Source of the DNA: Clostridia bacterium DTU030 | GTDB lineage: Bacteria > Bacillota > DTU030 | Direction of reading: 5' to 3' | DNA: 54,398 nucleotides | NCBI GenBank assembly: GCA_001513125.1 | Contig: LFSN01000124.1 | Coordinates: 8,355-62,752 of the forward strand | Shown: piece after piece, positions 34,400 through 43,763 of the stretch | Position numbering within the stretch: the stretch's first letter is position 1 | How the letters are laid out: every line of letters begins with the position of its first letter | Notes under the pieces: generated by a model | The model's database searches: none | Told to the model about the DNA's origin: nothing | What the model saw: only the letters and a program-made list of their open reading frames with translations | Position numbers and translations under genes: made by a program

Positions 34400-35302
34400 A
34401 TGATCAGCATGGAAAACATACAGGAAAAGAGGCAATTTATTATCATTACTGGCCTTTCGGGGGCGGGGAAAACCCAGGCGGCCCACTTCCTCGAGGACAT
34501 GGGCTTTTACTGTGTCGATAACCTTCCCCCCACCCTCATCCCCAAGTTTGCCGAGCTGTACAACCAGGCGGGGAGCCAGCTCAGCCGGGTGGCCCTGGTG
34601 GTGGATATCCGGGGCGGCGAATTCTTCGACCACCTCTTTGCCGCCCTGGGGGAACTGGAGGCAGCGGGCATCGCCTACCGGATAATCTTTTTAGACGCCT
34701 CCGATGAGACCCTGGTGCGGCGGTTTAAGGAAACCCGCCGCCGCCACCCCCTGGCTGCCACCGGCCTGGTAACCGAGGGTATCAAGCGGGAACGCCAGCG
34801 CTTGGAGGAATTAAAGGCCAGGGCCCATCATATTATAGATACCAGCCATCTGTCCACCGGGCAGCTGAAGGATGAGATCAGGCGGCTTTTCAGCGCAGAT
34901 CAGGGGGGCGATGACCTGCCCGTCACCATCATCTCCTTCGGCTTTAAGCACGGGATACCCCTGGATGTGGATCTGGCCTTTGACGTCCGTTTTTTGCCCA
35001 ATCCCTACTATATCGAATCCCTTCGCCACAAGACCGGCTATGAAGAAGAGGTCAAGAACTATGTCTTGAAATGGCCGGTAACCAAGGAATTTTTGACCCG
35101 CATTACCGATCTTTTGCTCTTTCTCCTTCCCCACTACCGCAAGGAGGGTAAGACCCACCTTTTGGTAGGGATCGGGTGTACCGGGGGGCGCCACCGTTCT
35201 GTGGTGATCGCCCAGGAGCTGGCTCGGATGCTGGGACAGAGACAAAAGAGGGTACTGGCCGAACATCGGGATATTGGGAGAACGGGGGTAGGTGATGGAT
35301 GA
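34400..35302 (+). CDS. rapZ: RapZ (YvcJ), nucleotide-binding regulator
   Basis: The 300-residue protein has an N-terminal P-loop G-L-S-G-A-G-K-T (18-25) and Asp/Arg-rich signalling residues. Its C-terminal domain carries V-G-I-G-C-T-G-G-R-H-R-S-V (about 256-268), the phosphosugar/UDP-GlcNAc-binding motif of RapZ. In E. coli RapZ guides sRNA decay for GlcN6P control; in Bacillus YvcJ affects competence and morphology. In Firmicutes it nearly always sits with yvcK and whiA, as here. An inner ATG at 34409 is an alternative. Its stop overlaps the yvcK start as ATGA. Confidence 0.95.
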   Translation: MISMENIQEKRQFIIITGLSGAGKTQAAHFLEDMGFYCVDNLPPTLIPKFAELYNQAGSQLSRVALVVDIRGGEFFDHLFAALGELEAAGIAYRIIFLDASDETLVRRFKETRRRHPLAATGLVTEGIKRERQRLEELKARAHHIIDTSHLSTGQLKDEIRRLFSADQGGDDLPVTIISFGFKHGIPLDVDLAFDVRFLPNPYYIESLRHKTGYEEEVKNYVLKWPVTKEFLTRITDLLLFLLPHYRKEGKTHLLVGIGCTGGRHRSVVIAQELARMLGQRQKRVLAEHRDIGRTGVGDG

Positions 35303-36555
35303 AGTCCTTGCTGAAATGGCTGTACCCGGGGCTGGGAATAAAGCGCTGGTTCCTCCTGTTCCTCGGGGGAGTGGGGATGGGAAGCTATGGTTTAGCCATG
35401 CTCCTTCCCCTGCCCCTGCCCCCCCTTTCTCCCCTCCGGGGCATATTGTTCATCTGCCTGGGGACCGGGATGGCTGTGGTGGGCCTGCGCCAGACCTTCC
35501 GGTCCCTCCTTAGTGTCCTTTTGCCCCAGGACGAAGAGCGCCTGGCGGATGTGGTTTACCGCCGCCGCCATTTGGGGAAGGGGCCCAAAATTGTTGCCCT
35601 GGGCGGCGGCACCGGTTTGTCGGTCCTCCTCCGGGGTTTAAAGGAATACACGGGAAATATTACCGCCATTGTGACGGTGACCGATACCGGCGGCAGCTCA
35701 GGTCGGCTCCGGGAAGAGCTGGGGATACTGCCACCCGGGGACATCAGGAACTGCCTGGTAGCCCTGGCCGATACGGAACCCTTGATGGAAAGTTTGTTCC
35801 AGCACCGCTTCCAGAGCGGGGAGGGCCTGGCCGGACATAACCTGGGCAATCTTTTCCTGGCCGGCTTGACGGAGATTTTGGGGGATTTTTCCGCTGCCGT
35901 CAGGCAGGCAAGCCGGGTCCTGGCCGTGCAGGGACAGGTCCTGCCCTCTACCCTGGAAAATGTAACCCTGCAGGCAGAACTGGCGACGGGGGAAAGGGTG
36001 GTCGGGGAGACCAATATTGCCGGGCAAGGGGAGCGGATCCGGCGTCTTTCCCTGGTGCCGGCAAAACCCCGCCCGGTGCCCGAGGCTGTGGAGGCTATCC
36101 GGGAGGCCGATGCCATTGTCCTGGGCCCGGGCAGTTTGTACACCAGCGTCCTGCCCAATCTCCTGGTAGAAGAGCTGGCCGAGGCCATCCGGCTTTCCCC
36201 GGCGCCCTGCATTTATGTCTGCAATGTGATGACCCAGTGGGGGGAAACCCATGGCTACACGGCGGCCGATCATCTGGAGGTTCTGCAGGAGCACATTGGT
36301 GCCGGACTGGTTGATTATATAATAGTCAATACCGTTGCAGCACCCCCCCGGATCCTTGAACGCTACCGGCAGGAGAAGGCTCACCCGGTGCGGGTTGATC
36401 TGGAGCGCCTGCAGAAGATGGGGGTAAGAATTATCCGGGGCAACTTTATTAGCTATACCAATTATGTCCGCCATGATCCAGCCCGCCTGGCCCGGGCTGT
36501 TATGAAATTGGTCGTGGGCAGTTATTTCCGGCAACCCTTCTCGGGGCGCTGGTAA
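35299..36555 (+). CDS. yvcK: YvcK/gluconeogenesis factor, membrane-anchored form
   Basis: The 418-residue protein is longer than Bacillus YvcK (about 317). About 90 extra N-terminal residues contain two hydrophobic helices (17-36 and 47-63). The CofD-like domain follows with V-A-L-G-G-G-T-G-L-S-V-L (99-110), V-T-D-T-G-G-S-S-G-R-L-R and P-G-D-I-R-N-C-L. YvcK binds UDP-sugars and supports cell-wall growth on gluconeogenic carbon sources. It is coupled to rapZ by a 4-bp ATGA overlap. In this strain it would sit at the membrane. Confidence 0.94.
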   Translation: MKSLLKWLYPGLGIKRWFLLFLGGVGMGSYGLAMLLPLPLPPLSPLRGILFICLGTGMAVVGLRQTFRSLLSVLLPQDEERLADVVYRRRHLGKGPKIVALGGGTGLSVLLRGLKEYTGNITAIVTVTDTGGSSGRLREELGILPPGDIRNCLVALADTEPLMESLFQHRFQSGEGLAGHNLGNLFLAGLTEILGDFSAAVRQASRVLAVQGQVLPSTLENVTLQAELATGERVVGETNIAGQGERIRRLSLVPAKPRPVPEAVEAIREADAIVLGPGSLYTSVLPNLLVEELAEAIRLSPAPCIYVCNVMTQWGETHGYTAADHLEVLQEHIGAGLVDYIIVNTVAAPPRILERYRQEKAHPVRVDLERLQKMGVRIIRGNFISYTNYVRHDPARLARAVMKLVVGSYFRQPFSGRW

Positions 36556-36664
36556 TATTTCCCTGGCCGGAAGGGGGAATTTTGGGACAAAGTCGGGCTG
36601 GAAAGGAGGGTTTGGGGCGAATATTGCGAATTATATCCGTACAACTTGAAGGGAGGGGTATAGC

Positions 36665-38050
36665 TTGAAACAGGAATACCTGGCGGAACCCTTTCGGATT
36701 AAAATGGTGGAACCCCTGGTAATGACAACCCGCAAGGAGCGGGAGGGCCTGTTGCAAGAAGCCGGTTATAATTTATTTTTGCTGCCCTCCGAGGCTGTCT
36801 ACATCGATCTCCTCACCGACAGCGGGACGGCGGCCATGAGTGATAACCAGTGGGCGGGCCTGCTGCTGGGTGACGAAGCCTATGCCGGCAGCCGCAACTT
36901 CCAGCACCTCCAGGCGGCGGTAAAAGAGGTGATGGGGTTCGAATATGTCCTGCCAACCCATCAGGGCCGGGGAGCGGAAAACATTCTCTTTACGACCCTG
37001 GTCCGGGGGGAGAGGGAGCAGTATATCCCCAACAATATGCACTTTGACACCACCAAGGCCCATGTCCAGCACAAGGGGGCAAAGCCCGTGGACCTGGTCC
37101 GGGATATTGCCTATGATCCCGTGGCCAGGGAGCCCTTCAAGGGGGACATGGATACGGAAAAGCTGGAGGCTTTCATTAGGGAGAAGGGTGTGGAGAAAAT
37201 ACCCCTGGTAATGCTGACCATTACCTGTAACAGCGGTGGGGGCCAGCCCGTTTCCCTGGCCAATATTAAGGCTGTCAGCGCCATCTGCAAAAAATACGGG
37301 ATACCCTTCTTTATCGATGCCTGCAGGTTTGCGGAAAACGCCTACTTTATCCAGCAGCGGGAAGAGGGCTATGCCGACAAATCTATTGCTGAAATTGTGA
37401 AGGAGATCTTTTCCTATGCCGACGGCTGTACCATGAGCGGCAAGAAGGATGGTTTGGCCAACATCGGGGGCTTTCTGGCCCTGCGGGATGAGGAACTCTA
37501 CCGGCAGGTGCAGGTCTGGGGCGTCCTTTTTGAAGGCTTTCCCACCTACGGCGGCCTGGCCGGACGGGATATGGAGGTCCTGGCCCGGGGCTTGCGGGAG
37601 GTATGCCGGGAAGAGTATCTGCGTTACCGGCTCGACCAGGTTAAATACCTGGGGGATAGGCTGCTGGAAGCAGGGATTCCCATTATAGAGCCGGTGGGAG
37701 GCCATGCCGTCTATTTGGATGCCAAACGTTTCCTGCCCCACCTGCCCCAGGACCAGTTTCCCGGACAGGCCCTGGCAGTGGCCCTGTACCTGGAAGGGGG
37801 CATCCGGGGAGTGGAAATCGGCACCGTCCTGGCCGGCCGGGATGCCGAGACAGGAGAGCACGATTATCCCCAGTTGGAGATGGTCCGGCTTGCTATCCCC
37901 AGGCGGGTTTACACCTACCGGCATATGGATGCGGTGGTGGCAGCCGTAAAGGGTGTTTACCAAAAGCGGGAACAGATTAGGGGCCTGCGCTTTACCTACG
38001 AACCCCCTGTACTGCGGCATTTTACCGCCCGTTTCGAATACGTGTTATAA
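36665..38050 (+). CDS. tnaA: Tryptophanase/tyrosine phenol-lyase family beta-eliminating lyase
   Basis: This is a 461-residue PLP enzyme closely matching the aromatic amino acid lyase family. Seen are A-E-P-F-R-I-K near the N-terminus, L-T-D-S-G-T-A-A-M-S-D (50-60), Y-V-L-P-T-H-Q-G-R-G-A-E, D-A-C-R-F-A-E-N-A-Y-F and T-M-S-G-K-K261-D, whose lysine binds PLP. The position of tyrosine phenol-lyase Arg381 is Ile385 (G-V-E-I-G-T-V-L-A-G), as in tryptophanase, which favours indole-producing tryptophan cleavage. The TTG at 36665 follows GGGAGGGG by 7 bases. No transporter or leader peptide such as tnaC is evident. It interrupts yvcK-whiA. Confidence 0.85.
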   Translation: MKQEYLAEPFRIKMVEPLVMTTRKEREGLLQEAGYNLFLLPSEAVYIDLLTDSGTAAMSDNQWAGLLLGDEAYAGSRNFQHLQAAVKEVMGFEYVLPTHQGRGAENILFTTLVRGEREQYIPNNMHFDTTKAHVQHKGAKPVDLVRDIAYDPVAREPFKGDMDTEKLEAFIREKGVEKIPLVMLTITCNSGGGQPVSLANIKAVSAICKKYGIPFFIDACRFAENAYFIQQREEGYADKSIAEIVKEIFSYADGCTMSGKKDGLANIGGFLALRDEELYRQVQVWGVLFEGFPTYGGLAGRDMEVLARGLREVCREEYLRYRLDQVKYLGDRLLEAGIPIIEPVGGHAVYLDAKRFLPHLPQDQFPGQALAVALYLEGGIRGVEIGTVLAGRDAETGEHDYPQLEMVRLAIPRRVYTYRHMDAVVAAVKGVYQKREQIRGLRFTYEPPVLRHFTARFEYVL

Positions 38051-38091
38051 TAAGGAGAAAAGGCCCCGGTGGCCAGGGATGGTGAAGGAGA

Positions 38092-39024
38092 TTGTCCTTT
38101 TCAGCCGGTGTTAAAAACGAGATTGCCCGGATCCTGGGGGAGGGAAGGTGCTGCCTGCGGGCGGAGCTGGCTGCCCTGCTGGCGGTAAATTCCTTGACCT
38201 TGCGGGAGGAAGGGGGCACTGGTTCCCAGGGTATAGTGATTGCCACGGAAAATGCTGCCATAGCCCGCAAGGTTTTTACCCTCTTTAAGAAGGTGACCAG
38301 GCTGCATACCGAGGTTGCAGTGCAAAAGGGAGTCCGCTTCCGCCGGACCAATACCTACATGGTGCGTGTGCCCGCCCAGGGAGGGCTGGAGGCCCTGCTG
38401 CAAGACCTGGCCCCCTTGGAACCGGCTGCCGGCGGGCTGAGCTGCTGCTGGCGGGCCTACCTCAGGGGTGCCTTCCTGGCCGGCGGTTCCATCACCAATC
38501 CGGAAAGGGGTTACCACCTGGAGATAGCTGCCCCCAGCCGGGAAGTGGCGGCAAAGATAGGGGCGGTAATGGAGGGCTATGACCTGGTACCCAGAATGGT
38601 GCGGCGCAAGGGCAAGTATGTTATTTATTTGAAGGAAGGGGAGCAGCTGGTCCGCTTCCTCAGCATCGTCGGCGCCCACAGGGCCCTGTTGGAGTTTGAA
38701 AACATCCGGGTCTATAAGGATGTGCGCAATAACATTAACCGGCTGGTAAACTGCGATACGGCCAATCTGGGCAAGACGGTAGAGGCGGCCCGGCGGCAGG
38801 TGGAAAAGATCCGATACCTGGAGAGGACTGTTGGCCTTGACAGCCTCCCCCTGGGCTTGCGGGAAGTGGCCCGGCTGAGGCTGGAGCACCCTGACCTGAG
38901 CCTGAAGGAGCTGGGGCAGCTTATGACACCAAAATTGGGCAAGTCGGGGGTGAACCACCGCCTCCGCCGGTTGGAAGCCATGGCCGATGGTTTGCAGCGG
39001 GATGGGGGGATGGCCAACGGTTAA
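38092..39024 (+). CDS. whiA: WhiA sporulation/division regulator
   Basis: The 310-residue protein has the WhiA plan: an N-terminal homing-endonuclease-like (LAGLIDADG-type, catalytically dead) domain and a C-terminal helix-turn-helix. Seen are L-R-G-A-F-L-A-G-G-S-I-T-N-P (123-136), N-R-L-V-N-C-D-T-A-N, and A-R-L-R-L-E-H-P-D-L-S-L-K-E-L-G-Q-L near the end. In Bacillus WhiA affects division and chromosome segregation. An in-frame TGA lies just upstream, so the TTG at 38092 must be the start even though AAGGAG is only one base away. Confidence 0.93.
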   Translation: MSFSAGVKNEIARILGEGRCCLRAELAALLAVNSLTLREEGGTGSQGIVIATENAAIARKVFTLFKKVTRLHTEVAVQKGVRFRRTNTYMVRVPAQGGLEALLQDLAPLEPAAGGLSCCWRAYLRGAFLAGGSITNPERGYHLEIAAPSREVAAKIGAVMEGYDLVPRMVRRKGKYVIYLKEGEQLVRFLSIVGAHRALLEFENIRVYKDVRNNINRLVNCDTANLGKTVEAARRQVEKIRYLERTVGLDSLPLGLREVARLRLEHPDLSLKELGQLMTPKLGKSGVNHRLRRLEAMADGLQRDGGMANG

Positions 39025-39050
39025 TCAATCTGGGGTGTTGTCTTTTCACC

Positions 39051-39079
39051 TTGTCCCGCTGCTGGGAATGTGATATGAT
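39051..39079 (+). promoter_or_regulatory. ribU promoter
   Basis: TTGTCC (39051-39056) and TATGAT (39074-39079) are 17 bp apart, with TGA before the -10 (extended form). Transcription would start about 15 bases before the FMN aptamer. Confidence 0.75.
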
Positions 39080-39101
39080 TAAAAAAGAATACCCGCTAAA
39101 A

Positions 39102-39229
39102 CCTTCGGGGAGGGGTGGAATTCCCCACCGGCGGTGAACCCCAAGGGGTAAGCCCGCGAACCAACCGTGCCGGTTGGCCGACCCGGTGCAATTCCGGGGC
39201 CGACAGTGACAGTCTGGATGGGAGAAGGT
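39102..39229 (+). promoter_or_regulatory. FMN riboswitch (RFN element)
   Basis: The six-stem RFN consensus is clear: CGGGGAGGGGTGGAATTCCC, ACCGGCGGT, AGCCCGCGA, CCGGTGCAATTCCGGGGCCGACAG and GTCTGGATGGGAGAAGG. CCTTC at the start pairs with GAAGG at the end. FMN binding should favour the terminator at 39254 and shut off the riboflavin transporter gene downstream. Confidence 0.97.
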
Positions 39230-39253
39230 GAGGATGTCCAGTGCCGACTTATG

Positions 39254-39279
39254 CCCCCTGGAGGTATCGGGGGTTTTTT
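39254..39279 (+). terminator. RFN expression-platform terminator
   Basis: CCCCC pairs with GGGGG over a 10-base loop and is followed by six T residues, typical for transcription control by an FMN riboswitch. Confidence 0.8.
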
Positions 39280-39322
39280 ATTTGCCAAGGGGGTTTTAGT
39301 GGGTCAAGAGGAGGAAGAGCCG

Positions 39323-39892
39323 GTGAAGATAAACAGGATGGTTCGGGTGGGTATTCTGTCGGCTATTGCCTTTGTGGTCATGCTCATCGAATTTCCCCTT
39401 CCCCCCTTTCCCGATTTTCTCAAGTACGATGCCAGCGAACTGCCGGCCCTCCTGGGAACCTTTGCCATGGGGCCCTGGGTGGGGGTGTTGATCCAATTAT
39501 TGAAAAACCTCCTTTATCTTACCCTTTCCGGCCGGGGCAACCCGGTAGGAGTGCTGGGCAATTTTCTGGCAGGAAGCAGCATGGTTTTTGTGGCCGGTTG
39601 CATCTACCAGAGGATAAAAACCAGGAAGGGTGCAGTTTTGGCCCTCCTGGGTGGCAGTGTGGCCATGGGCTTGATTATGCTCCCCCTCAATCTATTCATC
39701 CTCTTTCCCCTCTACGGTGTCCGCCTGGCTCCGGAGCAGGTGGTGCCCATGATGCTGGGAATGGTACTTCCCTTTAACCTGATCAAAGGAGTGCTAACTT
39801 CTACCATTACCTTTCTCCTGTACAAGCGGGTGCGGGGTTTTCTCCACGGGGAAATGGGGTGGGCAGGGCTCCCCGCCGGCGACGAAGAATGA
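39323..39892 (+). CDS. ribU: Riboflavin transporter RibU (ECF S-component)
   Basis: The 189-residue membrane S-component has about 5-6 hydrophobic helices. The motif F-P-D-F-L-K-Y-D-A-S-E-L-P-A-L-L near residue 30 is diagnostic of RibU, and E-F-P-L-P-P-F precedes it. It binds riboflavin outside and joins the shared EcfT/EcfA module for uptake; that module is not in this window. The GTG at 39323 has GAGGAGG 8 bases upstream. An open frame back to 39167 would run through the riboswitch and is not the start. Control is by the FMN riboswitch above. Confidence 0.94.
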   Translation: MKINRMVRVGILSAIAFVVMLIEFPLPPFPDFLKYDASELPALLGTFAMGPWVGVLIQLLKNLLYLTLSGRGNPVGVLGNFLAGSSMVFVAGCIYQRIKTRKGAVLALLGGSVAMGLIMLPLNLFILFPLYGVRLAPEQVVPMMLGMVLPFNLIKGVLTSTITFLLYKRVRGFLHGEMGWAGLPAGDEE

Positions 39893-39905
39893 AGATTTTG
39901 GGCAC

Positions 39906-39935
39906 CCGGGCCCCGTTCTCTTTTAAGGGGCCCGG
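39906..39935 (+). terminator. Hairpin after ribU
   Basis: A perfect 9-bp stem CCGGGCCCC/GGGGCCCGG with a 12-base loop follows ribU closely. There is no U-run after it (CATATTATTG), so it may be a processed 3' end or a weak terminator. Confidence 0.5.
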
Positions 39936-40055
39936 CATATTATTGAAATAGATAATCCCCAGGGGAAGGGTTTTTCGGGAGTTCTGTCGAAATAGAAACT
40001 TAATGACAACTCTGGCAAGGCAGCACTTCTATTTGTAGGGGAGGTGGAAAAGATT

Positions 40056-41447
40056 ATGCGGATGGCCTTTCGCCTTAATATCGAACAAAGCCAAAGGCTG
40101 GTAATGACACCTGAACTTAGGCAGGCCATCACCGTATTGCAGCTATCTGCCCTAGAGCTTTCAGAATATATAGAACAGGAGCTTTTGGAAAATCCCCTTC
40201 TCGAGATGGAAAATGGCACCGCGGCAGAGGACGGAGCAGCTGCCAGGGAAGAGGAACCTTATGATCTGGATTGGCAGGAGTATTTTGCCGACACCAGTGA
40301 TTTGGGATATATAGGCAGGGGCACTGCCGAAAGCAGCTCCCATTCCGACTATTCCTTTGAACACTTCCTTTCCCGGGAATCAACCTTGTACGAACACTTG
40401 CTCTGGCAGTTACACCTGAATGTAAAGGATGGACCCAGGCGGCAGCTTGGTGAGTTTATCCTCGGCAACCTGGACGAAAACGGTTATCTGACCTGTCCAC
40501 CGGCAGAGATAGCCCGGCTCCAGGGGGTTACCGAAGGGGAAGTAAGGGAAGTTTTGGAGATTATCAAGACCTTTGACCCACCGGGGGTGGGGGCCGAGGA
40601 TTTGAAGGAATGCCTGCTGCTGCAGGTTAAGGCCCTGGAAATTGACTACCCCCTTCTGGAGATTATTATCAATTCTTATCTTCCCGATTTAGCCCAGGGC
40701 AGGCTGATGCGGGTGGCGGGAGAACTGGGGGTTTCGGTGCAGGAAATTCAAGCTGCCGGGGATTTTATCCGCACCCTCGATCCGAAACCGGGGCGGCGTT
40801 TTGGGCCGGTACCTGAGGGCAATTACATTGTTCCCGACGTGATCGTAGAAAAGGTGGGGGACGAGTACGTCATTATTGTCAGCGACGTTTCCTCACCCCG
40901 GCTGACAATTAACTCCAATTACCGGAATATCCTCCAGGCAAGGGATGCCGGCGACCAGGCCCGGGCCTACATTGAGTCCAAATTAAACTCGGCCCGCTGG
41001 TTGATCAAAAGCATCGAGCAGAGGCGCTTGACGGTCTACAAGATCGTGGAAACCCTGGTCCAGTTTCAGCGGGATTTCTTTGACCGGGGTGTTCGGTACC
41101 TGAAACCCTTAACCTTAAAAGAGGTGGCAGATGCAGTCGGGGTTCATGAATCTACGGTGAGCAGGGCTACCAGCAATAAATTCATTCAGACTCCTCGCGG
41201 TGTTTTCCCCTTGCGCTTCTTCTTTGCCAGTGGAGTGGAAAATACTGAGGGCTCCAGTACTTCCTCGGAGAGCATAAAGAAAATGCTGGAGGAGATAGTG
41301 GAAGGGGAGGACCCAAGTAAACCCTACAGTGATCAGAAACTGGCCGACATCCTGCGGGAACGGGGAATCATGATTTCACGGCGGACCGTGGCCAAGTACC
41401 GAAATGATCTCGGCATTCCACCTTCCAACTGCCGCAGGCGCTATTAA
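40056..41447 (+). CDS. rpoN: RNA polymerase sigma-54 factor RpoN
   Basis: This sigma factor of about 463 residues has the regions in order. The N-terminal activator-binding region begins L-N-I-E-Q-S-Q-R-L-V-M-T-P-E-L-R-Q-A-I. An acidic region and the core-binding domain follow (S-F-E-H-F-L-S-R and L-G-N-L-D-E-N-G-Y-L). The C-terminal helix-turn-helix has V-H-E-S-T-V-S-R-A, and the RpoN box S-R-R-T-V-A-K-Y-R recognises the -24 element. GGGGAGG precedes the ATG at 40056; GTG 40044 and ATG 40062 are alternatives. Placement before cggR and the glycolytic genes occurs in other Firmicutes. No sigma-54 activator gene is in the window. Confidence 0.96.
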   Translation: MRMAFRLNIEQSQRLVMTPELRQAITVLQLSALELSEYIEQELLENPLLEMENGTAAEDGAAAREEEPYDLDWQEYFADTSDLGYIGRGTAESSSHSDYSFEHFLSRESTLYEHLLWQLHLNVKDGPRRQLGEFILGNLDENGYLTCPPAEIARLQGVTEGEVREVLEIIKTFDPPGVGAEDLKECLLLQVKALEIDYPLLEIIINSYLPDLAQGRLMRVAGELGVSVQEIQAAGDFIRTLDPKPGRRFGPVPEGNYIVPDVIVEKVGDEYVIIVSDVSSPRLTINSNYRNILQARDAGDQARAYIESKLNSARWLIKSIEQRRLTVYKIVETLVQFQRDFFDRGVRYLKPLTLKEVADAVGVHESTVSRATSNKFIQTPRGVFPLRFFFASGVENTEGSSTSSESIKKMLEEIVEGEDPSKPYSDQKLADILRERGIMISRRTVAKYRNDLGIPPSNCRRRY

Positions 41448-41512
41448 AAAAGAAAAAATCCTTCCTTGTTAAGGAGGAATTAGTCCCTTTAACAAGAATA
41501 ATATGAAGGGGA

Positions 41513-41551
41513 AGAGCAGGGAAGACTAATAGCGAGCTCTCCTCTTTTTTT
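41513..41551 (+). terminator. Possible terminator after rpoN
   Basis: AGAGC pairs with GCTCT around an 18-base loop, followed by CCTCTTTTTTT. The stem is short but the T-run of seven is clear. A longer imperfect hairpin (CTTGTTAAGG with CCTTTAACAAG) precedes it. Confidence 0.4.
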
Positions 41552-41559
41552 GGGAGCGG

Positions 41560-41600
41560 TGGGACAGAAATAGCAACCATGGGACAAATGGCGTCCCTGT
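41560..41600 (+). promoter_or_regulatory. CggR-type operator
   Basis: TGGGAC occurs at 41560 and again at 41580, exactly 20 bp apart. The Bacillus CggR operator has CGGGAC repeats with the same 20-bp period, each followed 6 bases later by TGTC. Here the second repeat is followed at the right place by CGTC and also forms GGGAC-N7-GTCCC. It lies directly before cggR, so autoregulation of the glycolytic operon by fructose-1,6-bisphosphate-sensitive CggR is likely. Confidence 0.7.
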
Positions 41601-41613
41601 AGGTGGTATTAGG

Positions 41614-42675
41614 ATGGACAAACTCCTGCAAATACTGCAAAAAACAGTACCCGATATGATAGCAGTCCTGGAAAAAAGATATACTATCATACGAACAGTA
41701 CAGCTTTATCAACCCATTGGGAGGCGTAATTTAGCCCGGCGCCTCGGGCAGGGAGAAAGGCAGCTGCGGGGAGAATTGGATTTTCTGCGCCAGGCAGGCC
41801 TGGTCAGGTATACCAGGGAGGGCGTTCTTTTAACCCATGAGGGCACCTCCCTCCTGTGGGATTTGACCCGCTATATGCATAAACTAAGGGGAGTGAGCGC
41901 CGTCGAACAGGGGCTAAAAAAGGCCTTCGCCCTCGAACAGGTGATAGTTGTGCCCGGGGATCTGGATCAGGATGAGCTGGTGAAAATGGATTTGGGGCGG
42001 GCGGCAGCCGCCTACCTCCAGGACAACCTGCAGGATGGCGATATCATTGCCGTCTCCGGGGGAACAACCATCGCCGAAGTGGCAAGAAACATGCCGGCCG
42101 GGAATCATGCCCGGGATCTGGTGGTAGTCCCGGCCCGGGGCAGCCTGGGAGAAGATCTGGAACTCCAGGCCAATACCATCGCTTCCCTCCTGGCCCGCAA
42201 GCTGGGGGGCAGCTACCGGCCCCTGCCTGTGCCCGATAATGTGGGCATAGATACCATTGCGGCCTTGAGCCAGGAACGCCAGATTAAGGAAGTTCTGTCC
42301 ATCATCCATGGGGCCACCTTTCTCCTCTTTAGTATTGGTGAGGCGGAAGTTATGGCCCGGCGCAGGGCCCTTTCGCCGGCTGAAATGGAGATCTTGCGGG
42401 AGAAGAAGGCAGTCGGCGAAGCCTTCGGCTATTACCTGAACCAAAGGGGGGAGATCGTCTACTATACACCCAGTATTGGCATGTCTCTGGAAGAAGTAGC
42501 CGCCATTCCCCATGTGGTTACGGTGGCCGGGGGCAAGAGTAAGGCTAGAGCTATGTTGGCCGTTCTGTCTTACCAGCCTGGCGGTGCTTTGATTACCGAT
42601 CAGGGAGCGGCCAATGAATTAATGAAATTATTATCACAGAAGGGGGGAGGAAAGGACGATAAATTGCTGGAGTGA
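41614..42675 (+). CDS. cggR: Central glycolytic genes regulator CggR
   Basis: The 353-residue SorC-family repressor has an N-terminal winged helix (G-R-R-N-L-A-R-R-L-G-Q-G-E-R-Q-L-R-G-E-L). The C-terminal sugar-phosphate-binding domain has D-I-I-A-V-S-G-G-T-T-I-A-E-V and V-V-V-P-A-R-G-S-L-G. In Bacillus CggR binds fructose-1,6-bisphosphate and then releases the gapA operon. The gene heads cggR-gap-pgk-tpiA-gpmI-eno here too, and its own leader carries a matching operator. The ATG follows AGGTGG. Confidence 0.94.
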   Translation: MDKLLQILQKTVPDMIAVLEKRYTIIRTVQLYQPIGRRNLARRLGQGERQLRGELDFLRQAGLVRYTREGVLLTHEGTSLLWDLTRYMHKLRGVSAVEQGLKKAFALEQVIVVPGDLDQDELVKMDLGRAAAAYLQDNLQDGDIIAVSGGTTIAEVARNMPAGNHARDLVVVPARGSLGEDLELQANTIASLLARKLGGSYRPLPVPDNVGIDTIAALSQERQIKEVLSIIHGATFLLFSIGEAEVMARRRALSPAEMEILREKKAVGEAFGYYLNQRGEIVYYTPSIGMSLEEVAAIPHVVTVAGGKSKARAMLAVLSYQPGGALITDQGAANELMKLLSQKGGGKDDKLLE

Positions 42676-42727
42676 TACCCATTGTTATATACTTATTGGA
42701 GTGATATCGAGGCGATATTCTTTTTAA

Positions 42728-43753
<1,026 letters not shown>

Positions 43754-43763
43754 GCCTCTTCTG

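Noticed and set aside
36665-38050. Annotation as tyrosine phenol-lyase
   Set aside because: Overall similarity is high, but the Arg that recognises the phenol is Ile385, matching tryptophanase at that site.
39167-39322. N-terminal extension of ribU
   Set aside because: The open frame runs through the FMN aptamer and its terminator; the GTG at 39323 has a proper ribosome site.
39990-40055. Sigma-54 promoter before rpoN
   Set aside because: TGGCA is present at about 40012, but no GC pair stands at the required -12 spacing.
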